16,033 nt of DNA from JBKJVQ01 sp046717125 (GTDB lineage Bacteria; Pseudomonadota; Alphaproteobacteria; Rhizobiales; Methyloligellaceae). Shown in pieces: positions 1 to 6,218 of this stretch. The notes beneath the pieces were generated by a model. That model had not been told where the DNA came from. It saw only the letters and a list, made by a program, of their open reading frames with translations, and did not search any database. The stretch spans positions 1 through 16,033 of the forward strand of contig JBKJVQ010000179.1 in NCBI GenBank assembly GCA_046717125.1, given 5' to 3'. The number at the start of each line of letters is the position of its first letter. The stretch's first letter is position 1. The position numbers and the translations under genes were made by a program.

Positions 1-1332
1 ATCGCCGCCCGGGCGCACTACCGTGTCGCCCATCACCATGTGGTCGTACTGTTCCCAGATCCAGCGCCGCGAGGCGAGATTGGGCGAGCCCATCATGGTT
101 TCCAGCACGCCGAGGATGGAGTTCGGCGCGGGCACGGACGCGGGATCGAGCGGGGCAGGTGGCGCTTTCCGCACAAACGGTCGTTCGTAGCGCGGGGCGG
201 CATCGCCAAGGCCCGAGACTGGAATGTCCGCCTCGATCTGACCCTTGTGGCGAACCACCAGCCGGCCCGTGTCGGTGGTGATGCCGATCACGGCGAAGTC
301 GAGCTCCCACTTGCGGAAGATCGCCTCGGCGCGGGCCTCGGAGCCCGGCTTCAGCACCATGAGCATGCGCTCCTGGCTTTCCGACAGCATCATCTCGTAG
401 GCGGTCATGCCGGTCTCGCGCTGCGGCACCTTGTCGAGATCAAGCGCGATGCCCGAGCCGCCCTTGTCCGCCATTTCGGCCGAGGAGGAGGTGAGGCCCG
501 CCGCGCCCATGTCCTGGATGGCGATGATCGCGTCGCCTTCCATCAGTTCGAGGCACGCTTCGAGCAGCAGCTTCTCCGTGAACGGATCGCCTACCTGCAC
601 GGTCGGGCGCTTCTCGTCCGAAGCATCGTCGAACTCGGCCGAGGCCATGGTCGCGCCGTGGATGCCGTCGCGCCCCGTTTTCGAGCCGACATAGACCACG
701 GGCAGGCCGACGCCCTTCGCGGCCGAATAGAAGATGCGGTCGGTGCGCGCGAGCCCGACCGTCATGGCGTTGACGAGGATGTTGCCGTTGTAGCGGGGAT
801 CGAAATTGGTCTCGCCGCCGATGGTCGGCACGCCCATGCAGTTGCCGTAATCGCCGATGCCGGAGACAACGCCCGACACGAGATGCCGGGTCTTCGGATG
901 ATCCGCCGCGCCGAAGCGAAGTGCGTTCATGTTGGCGATAGGGCGCGCGCCCATGGTGAACACGTCGCGCATGATGCCGCCGACGCCGGTCGCCGCGCCC
1001 TGATAGGGCTCGATGAAGGAGGGGTGGTTGTGGCTTTCCATCTTGAAGATGGCGGCGAGCCCGCCGCCGATATCGACGACGCCGGCATTTTCGCCGGGGC
1101 CCTGGATCACCTGCGGACCTTTGGTCGGGAGCTTCGACAGCCACACGCGCGAGGATTTGTAGGAGCAGTGCTCAGACCACATGACGGAGAAGATGCCGAG
1201 CTCGGTTAGCGTCGGTTCGCGCCCCAAGATGCCGAGTAGGCGGTCGTACTCGTCGGGCTTCAGCCCGTGCTCGGCGACGAGAGCCGGGGTTATCCCCGAG
1301 CTACGCTGCGCGGCCTTCAGCGCGCCACTCAA
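1..1332 (-). CDS. purL: Phosphoribosylformylglycinamidine synthase subunit PurL (5' part; continues beyond the left edge)
   Basis: PurL is the ATP-dependent synthetase subunit of FGAM synthase. It converts FGAR to FGAM using ammonia from PurQ, with PurS as the bridging subunit. The 444 codons visible are roughly 60% of the usual ~735 residues. The N-terminal active-site segment WSEHCSYKSS is at about residues 52-61, followed by the nucleotide-binding stretch GPGENAGVVDIGGG and then KMESHNHPSFIEPYQGAATG, all typical of small-type PurL. No ATG fits the N-terminus. The best start is the TTG at 1332-1330, which overlaps the purQ stop as TTGA, a coupling arrangement equivalent to ATGA; it gives MSGALKAAQRSSGITPALVAE. 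The start is inferred from this overlap and from homology; the family assignment is secure. It is the last gene visible in the purC-S-Q-L operon. Confidence 0.96.
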   Translation of the reverse strand, partial: MSGALKAAQRSSGITPALVAEHGLKPDEYDRLLGILGREPTLTELGIFSVMWSEHCSYKSSRVWLSKLPTKGPQVIQGPGENAGVVDIGGGLAAIFKMESHNHPSFIEPYQGAATGVGGIMRDVFTMGARPIANMNALRFGAADHPKTRHLVSGVVSGIGDYGNCMGVPTIGGETNFDPRYNGNILVNAMTVGLARTDRIFYSAAKGVGLPVVYVGSKTGRDGIHGATMASAEFDDASDEKRPTVQVGDPFTEKLLLEACLELMEGDAIIAIQDMGAAGLTSSSAEMADKGGSGIALDLDKVPQRETGMTAYEMMLSESQERMLMVLKPGSEARAEAIFRKWELDFAVIGITTDTGRLVVRHKGQIEADIPVSGLGDAAPRYERPFVRKAPPAPLDPASVPAPNSILGVLETMMGSPNLASRRWIWEQYDHMVMGDTVVRPGGD

Positions 1333-2018
1333 TTGAGCGTCCTCGCGATCGCGGCGAACATCGCCGCCCCGTCTGTGCCGCCCAGCGCCTTGTCCGCGAG
1401 GCGTTCGGGATGCGGCATCATGCCGAGCACGTTGCAGCGCGCGTTGATAAGGCCGGCGATGTTGTTGCGCGAGCCGTTAGGGTTCGCCTCATCGGTCGCG
1501 GCGCCGGAATCGTCGACATAGCGCAGCGCGACTAGCCCTTCGCCTTCGATGCGGTCCAGCGTCTCGTCATCGGCGAAGAAATTTCCGTCCTTGTGCGCGA
1601 TCGGCCAGGTGACAATATGGCCCTTGGCGTAACCCTCCGTGAACGGCGTATCGGCGCGGTCGATGCGCAAGGTGACGTCGTGGCAGATGAATCGCAGTGA
1701 GGCGTTGCGCATCAGGACGCCGGGCAGGAGCCCGGCTTCGGTCAGCATCTGGAAGCCGTTGCAGATGCCGAGCACGGGCGTGCCCTGATCCGCGCGGCGC
1801 TTCACGTCCTGCATGATCGGCGAATGCGCTGCCATCGCGCCGGAGCGCAAATAGTCGCCATAGGAGAAACCGCCCGGCAGGACGATGAGATCGGTCGGGG
1901 GCAGGCCGCTCTCGCCGTGCCAGACCATCTGCGGTTCCGCGCCGGTCGCGGCCTCAAGCGCGACGGCGACGTCGCGATCGCAATTCGATCCGGGAAAGAC
2001 GATGACGGCGGTTTTCAT
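1329..2018 (-). CDS. purQ: Phosphoribosylformylglycinamidine synthase subunit PurQ (glutaminase)
   Basis: PurQ is the class I glutamine amidotransferase subunit of FGAM synthase; it hydrolyses glutamine and passes ammonia to PurL. The protein is 229 aa, the normal size. The nucleophile elbow LGICNGFQML puts the catalytic cysteine at residue 86, and the MMPHPER motif supplies His203 and Glu205, so the triad is complete. The N-terminal FPGSNCDRD and the LPGGFSYGDYLR loop are PurQ hallmarks and separate it from the other amidotransferase upstream. The chosen ATG at 2018 begins MKTAVIVFPGSN; an in-frame ATG 12 codons upstream would translate into the intergenic palindromic repeat and is rejected. 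The Shine-Dalgarno is weak (GGAAA about 10 nt upstream). Its stop overlaps the purL TTG start. Confidence 0.97.
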   Translation of the reverse strand: MKTAVIVFPGSNCDRDVAVALEAATGAEPQMVWHGESGLPPTDLIVLPGGFSYGDYLRSGAMAAHSPIMQDVKRRADQGTPVLGICNGFQMLTEAGLLPGVLMRNASLRFICHDVTLRIDRADTPFTEGYAKGHIVTWPIAHKDGNFFADDETLDRIEGEGLVALRYVDDSGAATDEANPNGSRNNIAGLINARCNVLGMMPHPERLADKALGGTDGAAMFAAIARTLN

Positions 2019-2037
2019 GGACGCAATTTCCGCTCCG

Positions 2038-2114
2038 CGTCGTTGCGAGGCCAAAGGCCAAAGCGATCCAGAGAAACAAGAAACCTAGATTGCTTCGCTT
2101 CGCTCGCAATGACG
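2038..2114. repeat. Degenerate intergenic palindromic repeat (Hyphomicrobiales VIASEAKQS type)
   Basis: The 77-bp element has inverted ends: 2038-2049 (CGTCGTTGCGAG) matches the reverse complement of 2103-2114 (CTCGCAATGACG) at 11 of 12 positions. Inner arms around 2063-2072 and 2084-2092 (GCGATCCAG / CTAGATTGC) also partly pair. One strand reads CGTCATTGCGAGCGAAGCG, which translates to VIASEAKQS in spurious ORFs. As I recall, this is a common dispersed repeat in Bradyrhizobium and relatives. It sits inside the pur operon, between the amidotransferase and purQ. Copy number elsewhere in the genome cannot be seen here. Confidence 0.75.
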
Positions 2115-2174
2115 AATTTGGGACGAACGATGGTGGTTATGAATGCGCACGACAAGCCCGGCAATGACGCTGCG

Positions 2175-2876
2175 TCACTTGTCCACGCCATCCAGCCAGA
2201 GGTTGAGGACGGCTTCGGCCTTGCGGGCCAGTCTCGGGCCGTAAAGTCCTGCATCGCTGCGCAACTTCGGAACGTCGACGCCGGCTGCCGCCAACTCGAC
2301 CGCATGGCCGATCAGCCAGCGCTCGAAGCCGGGCCCGCGCGCCTCGGGATGGAACTGGAAGCCGACGATATTCTTGCCGATGGCGAAGGCCTGATTGACG
2401 CAAAGGTCCGTCGAGGCCAGCAGCGTCGCGCCCTCCGGCAGATCGAATGTGTCGCCGTGCCAGTGCAGCGTGATGGGATCGTGCTCGAAGGGCGCGAGGA
2501 AGGAGGCGTGTCCCGCGTCTGTTAGTGTAATCGGACCAAAGCCGATTTCCTTCACGCCCGAAGGATAGACGCGCGCGCCTGCCGCCCTAGCGATCAGTTG
2601 CGCGCCGAGACAGATACCGAGTGTCGGACGATGGGCCGCAAGCCGCTGCGCGATGAACTGCGTCTCCTCGGCGAGGAATGGATAGGTCCCGTTCTCGTAC
2701 GCGCCGATGGGGCCGCCGAGCACAATCAGCAGGTCGGGCTCCACCGCATCGCGTTTGTTTAGATCGTCCACGCCAACGTCGTGGATCGCGATCGCGCCGC
2801 AACGTCTTTCGAGCACGGGCGCGAATGCGCCCAGATCCTCGAACTGAACGTGGCGCAGGACGAGGACCTCGTTCAT
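2175..2876 (-). CDS. Class I glutamine amidotransferase of unknown substrate (GMP synthase-like domain), inside the pur operon
   Basis: A 233-aa stand-alone glutamine amidotransferase. It has a LGGPIGAYE oxyanion loop (residues 53-61), the nucleophile elbow LGICLGAQL with Cys89, and FQFHPEA with His176 and Glu178, so the triad is intact and glutaminase activity is expected. Overall it resembles the GuaA N-terminal / GMP synthase-like amidotransferase group, not PurQ: it lacks the FPGSN start and the FSYGDYLR loop. It lies 25 nt after purS and 156 nt before purQ on the same strand, so it is probably cotranscribed with the purine genes. Its acceptor partner is unknown; no synthetase domain is fused or adjacent. 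Proteins of this group have been linked to gamma-glutamyl hydrolysis or ammonia supply in other pathways, but nothing here decides between these. Confidence 0.88.
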   Translation of the reverse strand: MNEVLVLRHVQFEDLGAFAPVLERRCGAIAIHDVGVDDLNKRDAVEPDLLIVLGGPIGAYENGTYPFLAEETQFIAQRLAAHRPTLGICLGAQLIARAAGARVYPSGVKEIGFGPITLTDAGHASFLAPFEHDPITLHWHGDTFDLPEGATLLASTDLCVNQAFAIGKNIVGFQFHPEARGPGFERWLIGHAVELAAAGVDVPKLRSDAGLYGPRLARKAEAVLNLWLDGVDK

Positions 2877-2901
2877 GCGCTGTCACCCGCGAAATGCGCT
2901 A

Positions 2902-3147
2902 TCAGGCGGCCGCGATCTCGTAGCTGTAGTTTTCGATCACCGTGTTCGCGAGGAGTTGCCGGCACATGGCGTCGAGCTTGGCTTTGGCGGCAGCCTCGTC
3001 GTGCTCAGCCAGCTCCACCTCGATGAACTTGCCTTGTCGCACATCCGCGACATCGGAAAATCCCAGCGCATGAAGTGCATGCGCGATCGCCTTGCCCTGC
3101 GGATCGAGCACGCCAGGCTTCAGGGTAACGTGAATGCGCGCCTTCAT
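2902..3147 (-). CDS. purS: Phosphoribosylformylglycinamidine synthase subunit PurS
   Basis: PurS is the small structural subunit that docks PurQ to PurL and probably helps channel ammonia. The 81-aa product begins MKARIHVTLKPGVLDPQG and contains ALGFSDVADVRQGKFIEVEL, the standard PurS ferredoxin-like fold pattern, at full family length. The start ATG lies 8 nt after the purC stop. Its Shine-Dalgarno AGGA overlaps the purC TAG and is spaced 6 nt from the ATG, so translation is likely coupled to purC. It is the second gene of the purC-purS-GATase-purQ-purL operon. Confidence 0.96.
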   Translation of the reverse strand: MKARIHVTLKPGVLDPQGKAIAHALHALGFSDVADVRQGKFIEVELAEHDEAAAKAKLDAMCRQLLANTVIENYSYEIAAA

Positions 3148-3155
3148 GCCTCGTC

Positions 3156-3926
3156 CTATTTGGACTGGACCAGCACAGGGCCGGTCTTCGGGCGCACCGG
3201 ATTATCGATGAGGATTCCCAGCCGCCGCGCGACCTCCTGATAGGCCTCGACCAGCCCGCCCATGTCGCGGCGAAAACGGTCCTTGTCCATCTTGTCCTGG
3301 GTCTCGATGTCCCACAGCCGCGCGCAGTCGGGAGAAATCTCGTCGGCAAGCACGATGCGAACCATGTCCTCTTCGTACAGCCGTCCGAACTCGCATTTGA
3401 AGTCCACCAGTTTGATGCCGACGCCGAGGAAGAGCCCATAGAGGAAGTCGTTGATGCGCAGGGCCAGCGCCATGATTTCATCGATCTCGTTGGGCGCCGC
3501 CCAGCCGAACGCGGTGATGTGTTCTTCGGAGACCATCGGATCTTGAAGCTCGTCCGACTTGTAATAGAATTCGATGATCGAGCGCGGCAGCTGCGCGCCT
3601 TCCTCGAGCCCGAGACGGGTCGACAGCGAGCCGGCGGCCACATTCCGCACGACGACCTCAAGCGGGATGATCTCGACTTCCCGGATCAGTTGCTCGCGCA
3701 TGTTCAGTCGGCGGATGAAGTGCGTCGGCACGCTGATCTCGCCGAGACGCTGGAAGAGGTACTCGGAGATGCGGTTGTTGAGAACGCCCTTGCCCTCGAT
3801 CTGCGCATTCTTCTTCGCGTTGAATGCGGTCGCGTCGTCCTTGAAATGCTGTACGAGCGTGCCGGGCTCAGGGCCTTCGTACAGGATTTTCGCCTTGCCT
3901 TCATAAATGCGGCGGCGACGGTTCAT
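3156..3926 (-). CDS. purC: Phosphoribosylaminoimidazole-succinocarboxamide synthase (SAICAR synthetase)
   Basis: PurC joins aspartate to CAIR with ATP hydrolysis to form SAICAR; PurB later splits this product. The protein is 256 aa. It starts MNRRRRIYEGKAKILYEG, the conserved nucleotide-binding N-terminus; IIPLEVVVRNVAAGSL (about 87-101) and LVDFKCEFG (about 173-181) match the two SAICAR synthetase signatures, and LADEISPD follows at 193-200. The ATG at 3926 is preferred over a start 12 codons upstream because it matches the family N-terminus and has GAGAGG 7 nt upstream. It is first in the purine operon and divergent from the zeta-subunit gene across a 245-bp region. FKCEFG has Cys where many orthologues have Leu or Ile; this is not expected to affect catalysis. 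Confidence 0.97.
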   Translation of the reverse strand: MNRRRRIYEGKAKILYEGPEPGTLVQHFKDDATAFNAKKNAQIEGKGVLNNRISEYLFQRLGEISVPTHFIRRLNMREQLIREVEIIPLEVVVRNVAAGSLSTRLGLEEGAQLPRSIIEFYYKSDELQDPMVSEEHITAFGWAAPNEIDEIMALALRINDFLYGLFLGVGIKLVDFKCEFGRLYEEDMVRIVLADEISPDCARLWDIETQDKMDKDRFRRDMGGLVEAYQEVARRLGILIDNPVRPKTGPVLVQSK

Positions 3927-4030
3927 CGGATAGCCTCTCGCGGAAACTGGGAAAAGGCGCATCGCCCGAAGGCTTTGCAGTCGTACTTCTTACCCATCTA
4001 AGGAATCGGGGCTCTCAGGGGGCCAGCCGG

Positions 4031-4059
4031 AACCTATCCGAACGAGCCGGGGGAAACAA
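4031..4059 (-). promoter_or_regulatory. Weak candidate sigma70-type promoter for the pur operon
   Basis: On the minus strand TTGTTT (complement of 4054-4059) is followed after 17 nt by TAGGTT (complement of 4031-4036), roughly 95 nt upstream of the purC ATG. Three of six positions match the consensus -10 box. The spacing is right but the boxes are weak, so this is a guess at the main pur promoter. I saw no recognisable riboswitch in the leader. Confidence 0.2.
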
Positions 4060-4078
4060 TCGCCGCATCCAGCCCAGG

Positions 4079-4107
4079 TTGATCTGGCCCGGATGCCGGT
4101 CTATGCA
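4079..4107 (+). promoter_or_regulatory. Candidate sigma70-type promoter for the zeta-subunit gene
   Basis: TTGATC at 4079-4084 and TATGCA at 4102-4107 are separated by 17 nt. This places a start site near 4114 and a leader of about 58 nt before the ATG at 4172. The -35 box matches TTGACA at 4 of 6 positions and the -10 box matches TATAAT at 3 of 6. It lies in the divergent region shared with purC. Confidence 0.3.
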
Positions 4108-4171
4108 ACGGCCGATCACAACACAGGCGGCGCGCGGCGGAAGCGCCGCTATTTCATCGAGGAGGCAGTGC

Positions 4172-4504
4172 ATGGCCGGTTTCGACGACCGCAAAAAGGC
4201 GTTTGAGCAGAGATTCGCCCAAGATGAGGAATTGCGCTTCAAGGCGAATGCGCGGCGTGCGCGGCTCGTAGGCCTGTGGGCGGCGGAGAAGATGGGCATT
4301 TCAGGCGACGATGCTCAGACCTATGCGCGCTCCGTCGTGAAGGCTGATTTCGAGGAAGCTGGCGACGAGGACGTGTTCCGCAAGCTGCGCAAGGATTTCG
4401 ACGAGAAGGGCGTCGATGAATCGGACGAAGAGATCCGGCGCAGGATGGCCGACCTCCTGATCGAGGCCGCGGGTCAGATCGAGAAGGAAAAGGCCGCGGG
4501 GTAG
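4172..4504 (+). CDS. DUF1476 protein, F1Fo-ATPase zeta-subunit (inhibitor) family
   Basis: The 110-aa, highly charged helical protein begins MAGFDDRKKAFEQRFAQDEE, the characteristic DUF1476 N-terminus. In Paracoccus this family is the zeta subunit, which binds F1 and blocks reverse ATP hydrolysis; in several rhizobial relatives the inhibition is reported as weak or absent, so the role here is uncertain. The length matches the family. AGGAGG at 4160-4165 lies 6 nt before the ATG and fixes the start; the reading frame is open further upstream, but those codons are not homologous. It is divergent from purC, an arrangement I believe is common in Hyphomicrobiales, and the aldolase reading frame begins 8 nt after its stop. 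Confidence 0.92.
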   Translation: MAGFDDRKKAFEQRFAQDEELRFKANARRARLVGLWAAEKMGISGDDAQTYARSVVKADFEEAGDEDVFRKLRKDFDEKGVDESDEEIRRRMADLLIEAAGQIEKEKAAG

Positions 4505-4512
4505 GGTAGCCC

Positions 4513-4601
4513 GTGGAAGCGGGATATCTTCGAGAACGGCTGAAAAGCGGCCAGCCGCTCCTGACAGTGCGTCGCTGGGATCGTCGCTTTCGATCGAGCT
4601 C
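4513..4601 (+). other. Detached N-terminal segment of the HpcH/HpaI-type aldolase (out of frame with the rest)
   Basis: A GTG at 4513 opens a frame reading V/M-EAGYLRERLKSGQPLLTVRRW, which matches the usual N-terminus of the HpcH/HpaI aldolase family. It then runs out of register near 4576-4580 and ends at a TAA at about 4630. From about 4578 the next frame reads GSSLSIELMGCAGFDLVVID, the expected continuation. One added base in the GGG run at 4577-4579 would join the two frames into a 250-residue protein of normal family length. This is either a real inactivating deletion or a homopolymer sequencing error. Confidence 0.72.
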
Positions 4602-5264
4602 ATGGGCTGCGCCGGCTTCGATCTTGTGGTAATCGACCAACAGCACGGAACCGGCGGCTCCGCCGAACTTCTAGCTCAACTGACGGCCGCGCGCGCCGCA
4701 GGCCTGCCGGCACTGGTGCGCGTCGCGGCCAATGAGCAGGGGCTTGTCGGGCGCGCACTCGACGCGGGTGCTCAGGGCATTGTCTGTCCGATGATTGAAG
4801 GGGCGGACGCCGCCGCGCGGTTCGTGGCCGAAGTGAAATATCCGCCACTCGGAAGCCGGAGCTGGGGAGCATATCGAGCCAGTCCCGTCGCGGAGTTTGC
4901 GTACGCGCCGGATACCGCGAACGACTGGACCATCGCGTGCGCGCAGATCGAGACGACGGGGGCGATCACCGGCCTCGACGCCATCCTCGCTCTGCCCGGA
5001 ATCGACATGGTGCTGGTGGGCCCGAATGATCTTGCGATCTCCATGATCGGACGGCCGGACATAAGGGCGACCGCAGTGACGGAAGCGCTCGACAGAATCC
5101 ACGAATGCTGCCGCGCGCAGAAGGTCATCGCGGGCATTTTCGCGAACGATATCGATTATGCCCGGCCGCTGATCGCCAAGGGCTGGGATGTCATCGCGGT
5201 GGGCGCCGATATCGGCTGGCTGGCGCGATCCGCGCACGAAATCGTGCGCGAGTTCCGAGCCTGA
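4602..5264 (+). CDS. HpcH/HpaI-family aldolase, N-terminus displaced by an apparent frameshift
   Basis: The in-frame part from the first ATG is 220 aa. It belongs to the class II, metal-dependent HpcH/HpaI family (2-oxo-3-deoxy acid aldolases, with citrate lyase beta-like relatives), which reversibly cleaves hydroxy-oxo acids to pyruvate plus an aldehyde. Counting from this ATG, the expected residues are present: His15 in VVIDQQHG, Arg40 in ALVRVAAN, metal ligand Glu117 in AQIETTG and metal ligand Asp143 in VGPNDLAIS. Missing are the first ~30 residues, including the first barrel strand; they are encoded out of frame just upstream. The ATG has no convincing Shine-Dalgarno. The substrate cannot be told from sequence. 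It follows the zeta-subunit gene closely, so cotranscription is likely. If the frameshift is real, the protein is probably non-functional. Confidence 0.85.
   Translation: MGCAGFDLVVIDQQHGTGGSAELLAQLTAARAAGLPALVRVAANEQGLVGRALDAGAQGIVCPMIEGADAAARFVAEVKYPPLGSRSWGAYRASPVAEFAYAPDTANDWTIACAQIETTGAITGLDAILALPGIDMVLVGPNDLAISMIGRPDIRATAVTEALDRIHECCRAQKVIAGIFANDIDYARPLIAKGWDVIAVGADIGWLARSAHEIVREFRA
5231..5250. repeat. 9-bp inverted repeat at the 3' end of the aldolase gene
   Basis: CGCGCACGA (5231-5239) and TCGTGCGCG (5242-5250) are perfect inverted arms around AA, within the last codons of the aldolase gene. No T-run follows, so it is not a classic intrinsic terminator, though an RNA hairpin here could end or stabilise the transcript. 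Confidence 0.4.
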
Positions 5265-5275
5265 CCTTGAGTGAT

Positions 5276-5288
5276 TGCGTCTGACGCA
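5276..5288. promoter_or_regulatory. Small palindrome TGCGTC-T-GACGCA upstream of the SH3-domain gene
   Basis: A perfect 6+1+6 palindrome lies 12 nt after the aldolase stop and 115 nt before the SH3-protein ATG. The one-base centre suits a dimeric DNA-binding protein better than an RNA hairpin. No matching second copy was noticed in the window. Confidence 0.25.
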
Positions 5289-5402
5289 TTCGTAATCGGC
5301 GGGGCGGAACGAAGGGGGTCCGTGGACGGTTGGCCAGTGGAGACGCGAGCTGGGGTGCGGTCCCGCTCGCGCAATCCGCAATTTGCAAACCAAGGATGCG
5401 TC

Positions 5403-6128
5403 ATGCGTTACTTCCGAACCCTCGGCCTTGCAGCGGCCATCCTCGCCGGCTCGGCCACGGCTTCGGCCGCAGCCATAGCTGAAGCCCCTCTAAATATACG
5501 GTCTGGCCCGGGTACGAACTATCCTGTCGTAGCCACGATCCCGGCAGGCGGCAACGTGAACGTCGGCGGATGCTCGGGAAGCTGGTGCTCGGTTGCGTAT
5601 CGCGGCCGCGAGGGCTTCGCCAGCGCGTCCTATCTCGCGGGCGGCAGACGCGGCGCAGTCCGACAGCGCTACACCACCCGTTACTATGACGATTACGATT
5701 ACGACGACGGCTACTATGGGTACGACGACGACTACCCGTCCTATGCGTACACCTACGGCTATTATCCGTCCTATGGCTATCGCCGCGGCGGAGGGCGTTA
5801 CGGCTACAATCATCGCGGACGCGGGGACTATCGTGGCGGATATCGCCGCGGCAATCGCGGCTATGCCGGACGCGGCGATATCAGAGGCCGTGGCGACATG
5901 CGAGGCGGCCGGGCGAATCGCGGCGGCGACCGGATAGGCCGGGGTGGCGGTGACCGCGTGGGTCGCGACGGTTCCGGCGGCAGGTTCGCCGGCGGTGGCA
6001 GCGTGTCGCGGGGGCCGGCATTTCGTGGCGGCGGCGGGGGCGGCGCTGCATTCAGCGGCGGTCGCGCCTCCGGTAGCGGCGCTGCCTTCAGCGGCGGTGG
6101 TGGCGGCCGTGGCGGCGGAGGTCGCTAG
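5403..6128 (+). CDS. Exported SH3-domain protein with Tyr/Asp-rich and RGG/Gly-rich low-complexity C-terminus
   Basis: A 241-aa protein. Residues 1-23 form a signal peptide (MRYFRTLG, hydrophobic core, ASA-type cleavage). Residues ~26-80 form a bacterial SH3 domain: LNIRSGPGTNYPVVATIPAG, then GCSGSWCSVAYRGREGFASASYL, with Cys57 and Cys62. These domains often bind peptidoglycan or cell-surface ligands. Residues ~90-126 are Tyr/Asp-rich (YDDYDYDDGYYGYDDD), ~127-180 Arg/Gly/Tyr-rich with repeated RGG and RGD-like triplets, and ~180-241 almost pure Gly with Arg, Ala, Ser and Phe. AAGGA 6 nt before the ATG at 5403 sets the start; upstream in-frame codons are non-coding. Exported SH3 proteins with glycine tails are frequent in Hyphomicrobiales, but the tail's role is unknown. 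It probably acts in the periplasm or at the cell surface. Confidence 0.9.
   Translation: MRYFRTLGLAAAILAGSATASAAAIAEAPLNIRSGPGTNYPVVATIPAGGNVNVGGCSGSWCSVAYRGREGFASASYLAGGRRGAVRQRYTTRYYDDYDYDDGYYGYDDDYPSYAYTYGYYPSYGYRRGGGRYGYNHRGRGDYRGGYRRGNRGYAGRGDIRGRGDMRGGRANRGGDRIGRGGGDRVGRDGSGGRFAGGGSVSRGPAFRGGGGGGAAFSGGRASGSGAAFSGGGGGRGGGGR
6042..6098 (+). repeat. 21-bp direct repeat inside the SH3-protein gene
   Basis: 6042-6062 and 6078-6098 are identical except for one base and encode GAAFSGG twice (residues 214-220 and 226-232). This shows internal duplication of the glycine-rich tail and predicts length variation between strains. Confidence 0.7.
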
Positions 6129-6165
6129 CGATCATGCGCACGATACCTAAATAAGTAGTGCAGGC

Positions 6166-6190
6166 CGGCCGGCGAGAGCTTCGCTGGCCG
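6166..6190 (+). terminator. 10-bp hairpin between the two exported-protein genes (no T-run)
   Basis: CGGCCGGCGA (6166-6175) pairs with TCGCTGGCCG (6181-6190) around a GAGCT loop, with a single G-T wobble. It lies 37 nt after the SH3-gene stop and 28 nt before the next ATG. With no following T-run it may be an attenuator or an RNA-stability element instead of a true terminator. Confidence 0.4.
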
Positions 6191-6218
6191 ATCTGCCGGG
6201 TTCGGAGAGGCTCGGAAA

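Noticed and set aside
40..1209. 389-codon plus-strand reading frame opposite purL
   Set aside because: It is antisense to well-conserved purL and has the Arg/His/Ala-rich composition of a GC-rich shadow frame.
2015..2305. 96-codon minus-strand frame containing VIASEAKQS
   Set aside because: It is a translation of the palindromic repeat plus the antisense/shadow frame of the amidotransferase, a well-known kind of false ORF.
3963..4171. Possible purine riboswitch in the purC leader
   Set aside because: I could not find the conserved three-way-junction pattern of purine riboswitches or a terminator hairpin with a U-run.
4015..4299. 94-codon minus-strand frame between purC and the zeta-subunit gene
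   Set aside because: Half of it is antisense to the zeta-subunit gene and it is Arg/Ser/Ala-rich with no family resemblance.
5490..5937. Valine/isoleucine- and threonine-rich frames overlapping the SH3-protein gene
   Set aside because: They are shadows of the Tyr/Asp-rich codons; they have no Shine-Dalgarno and their composition follows from the repeated codons.
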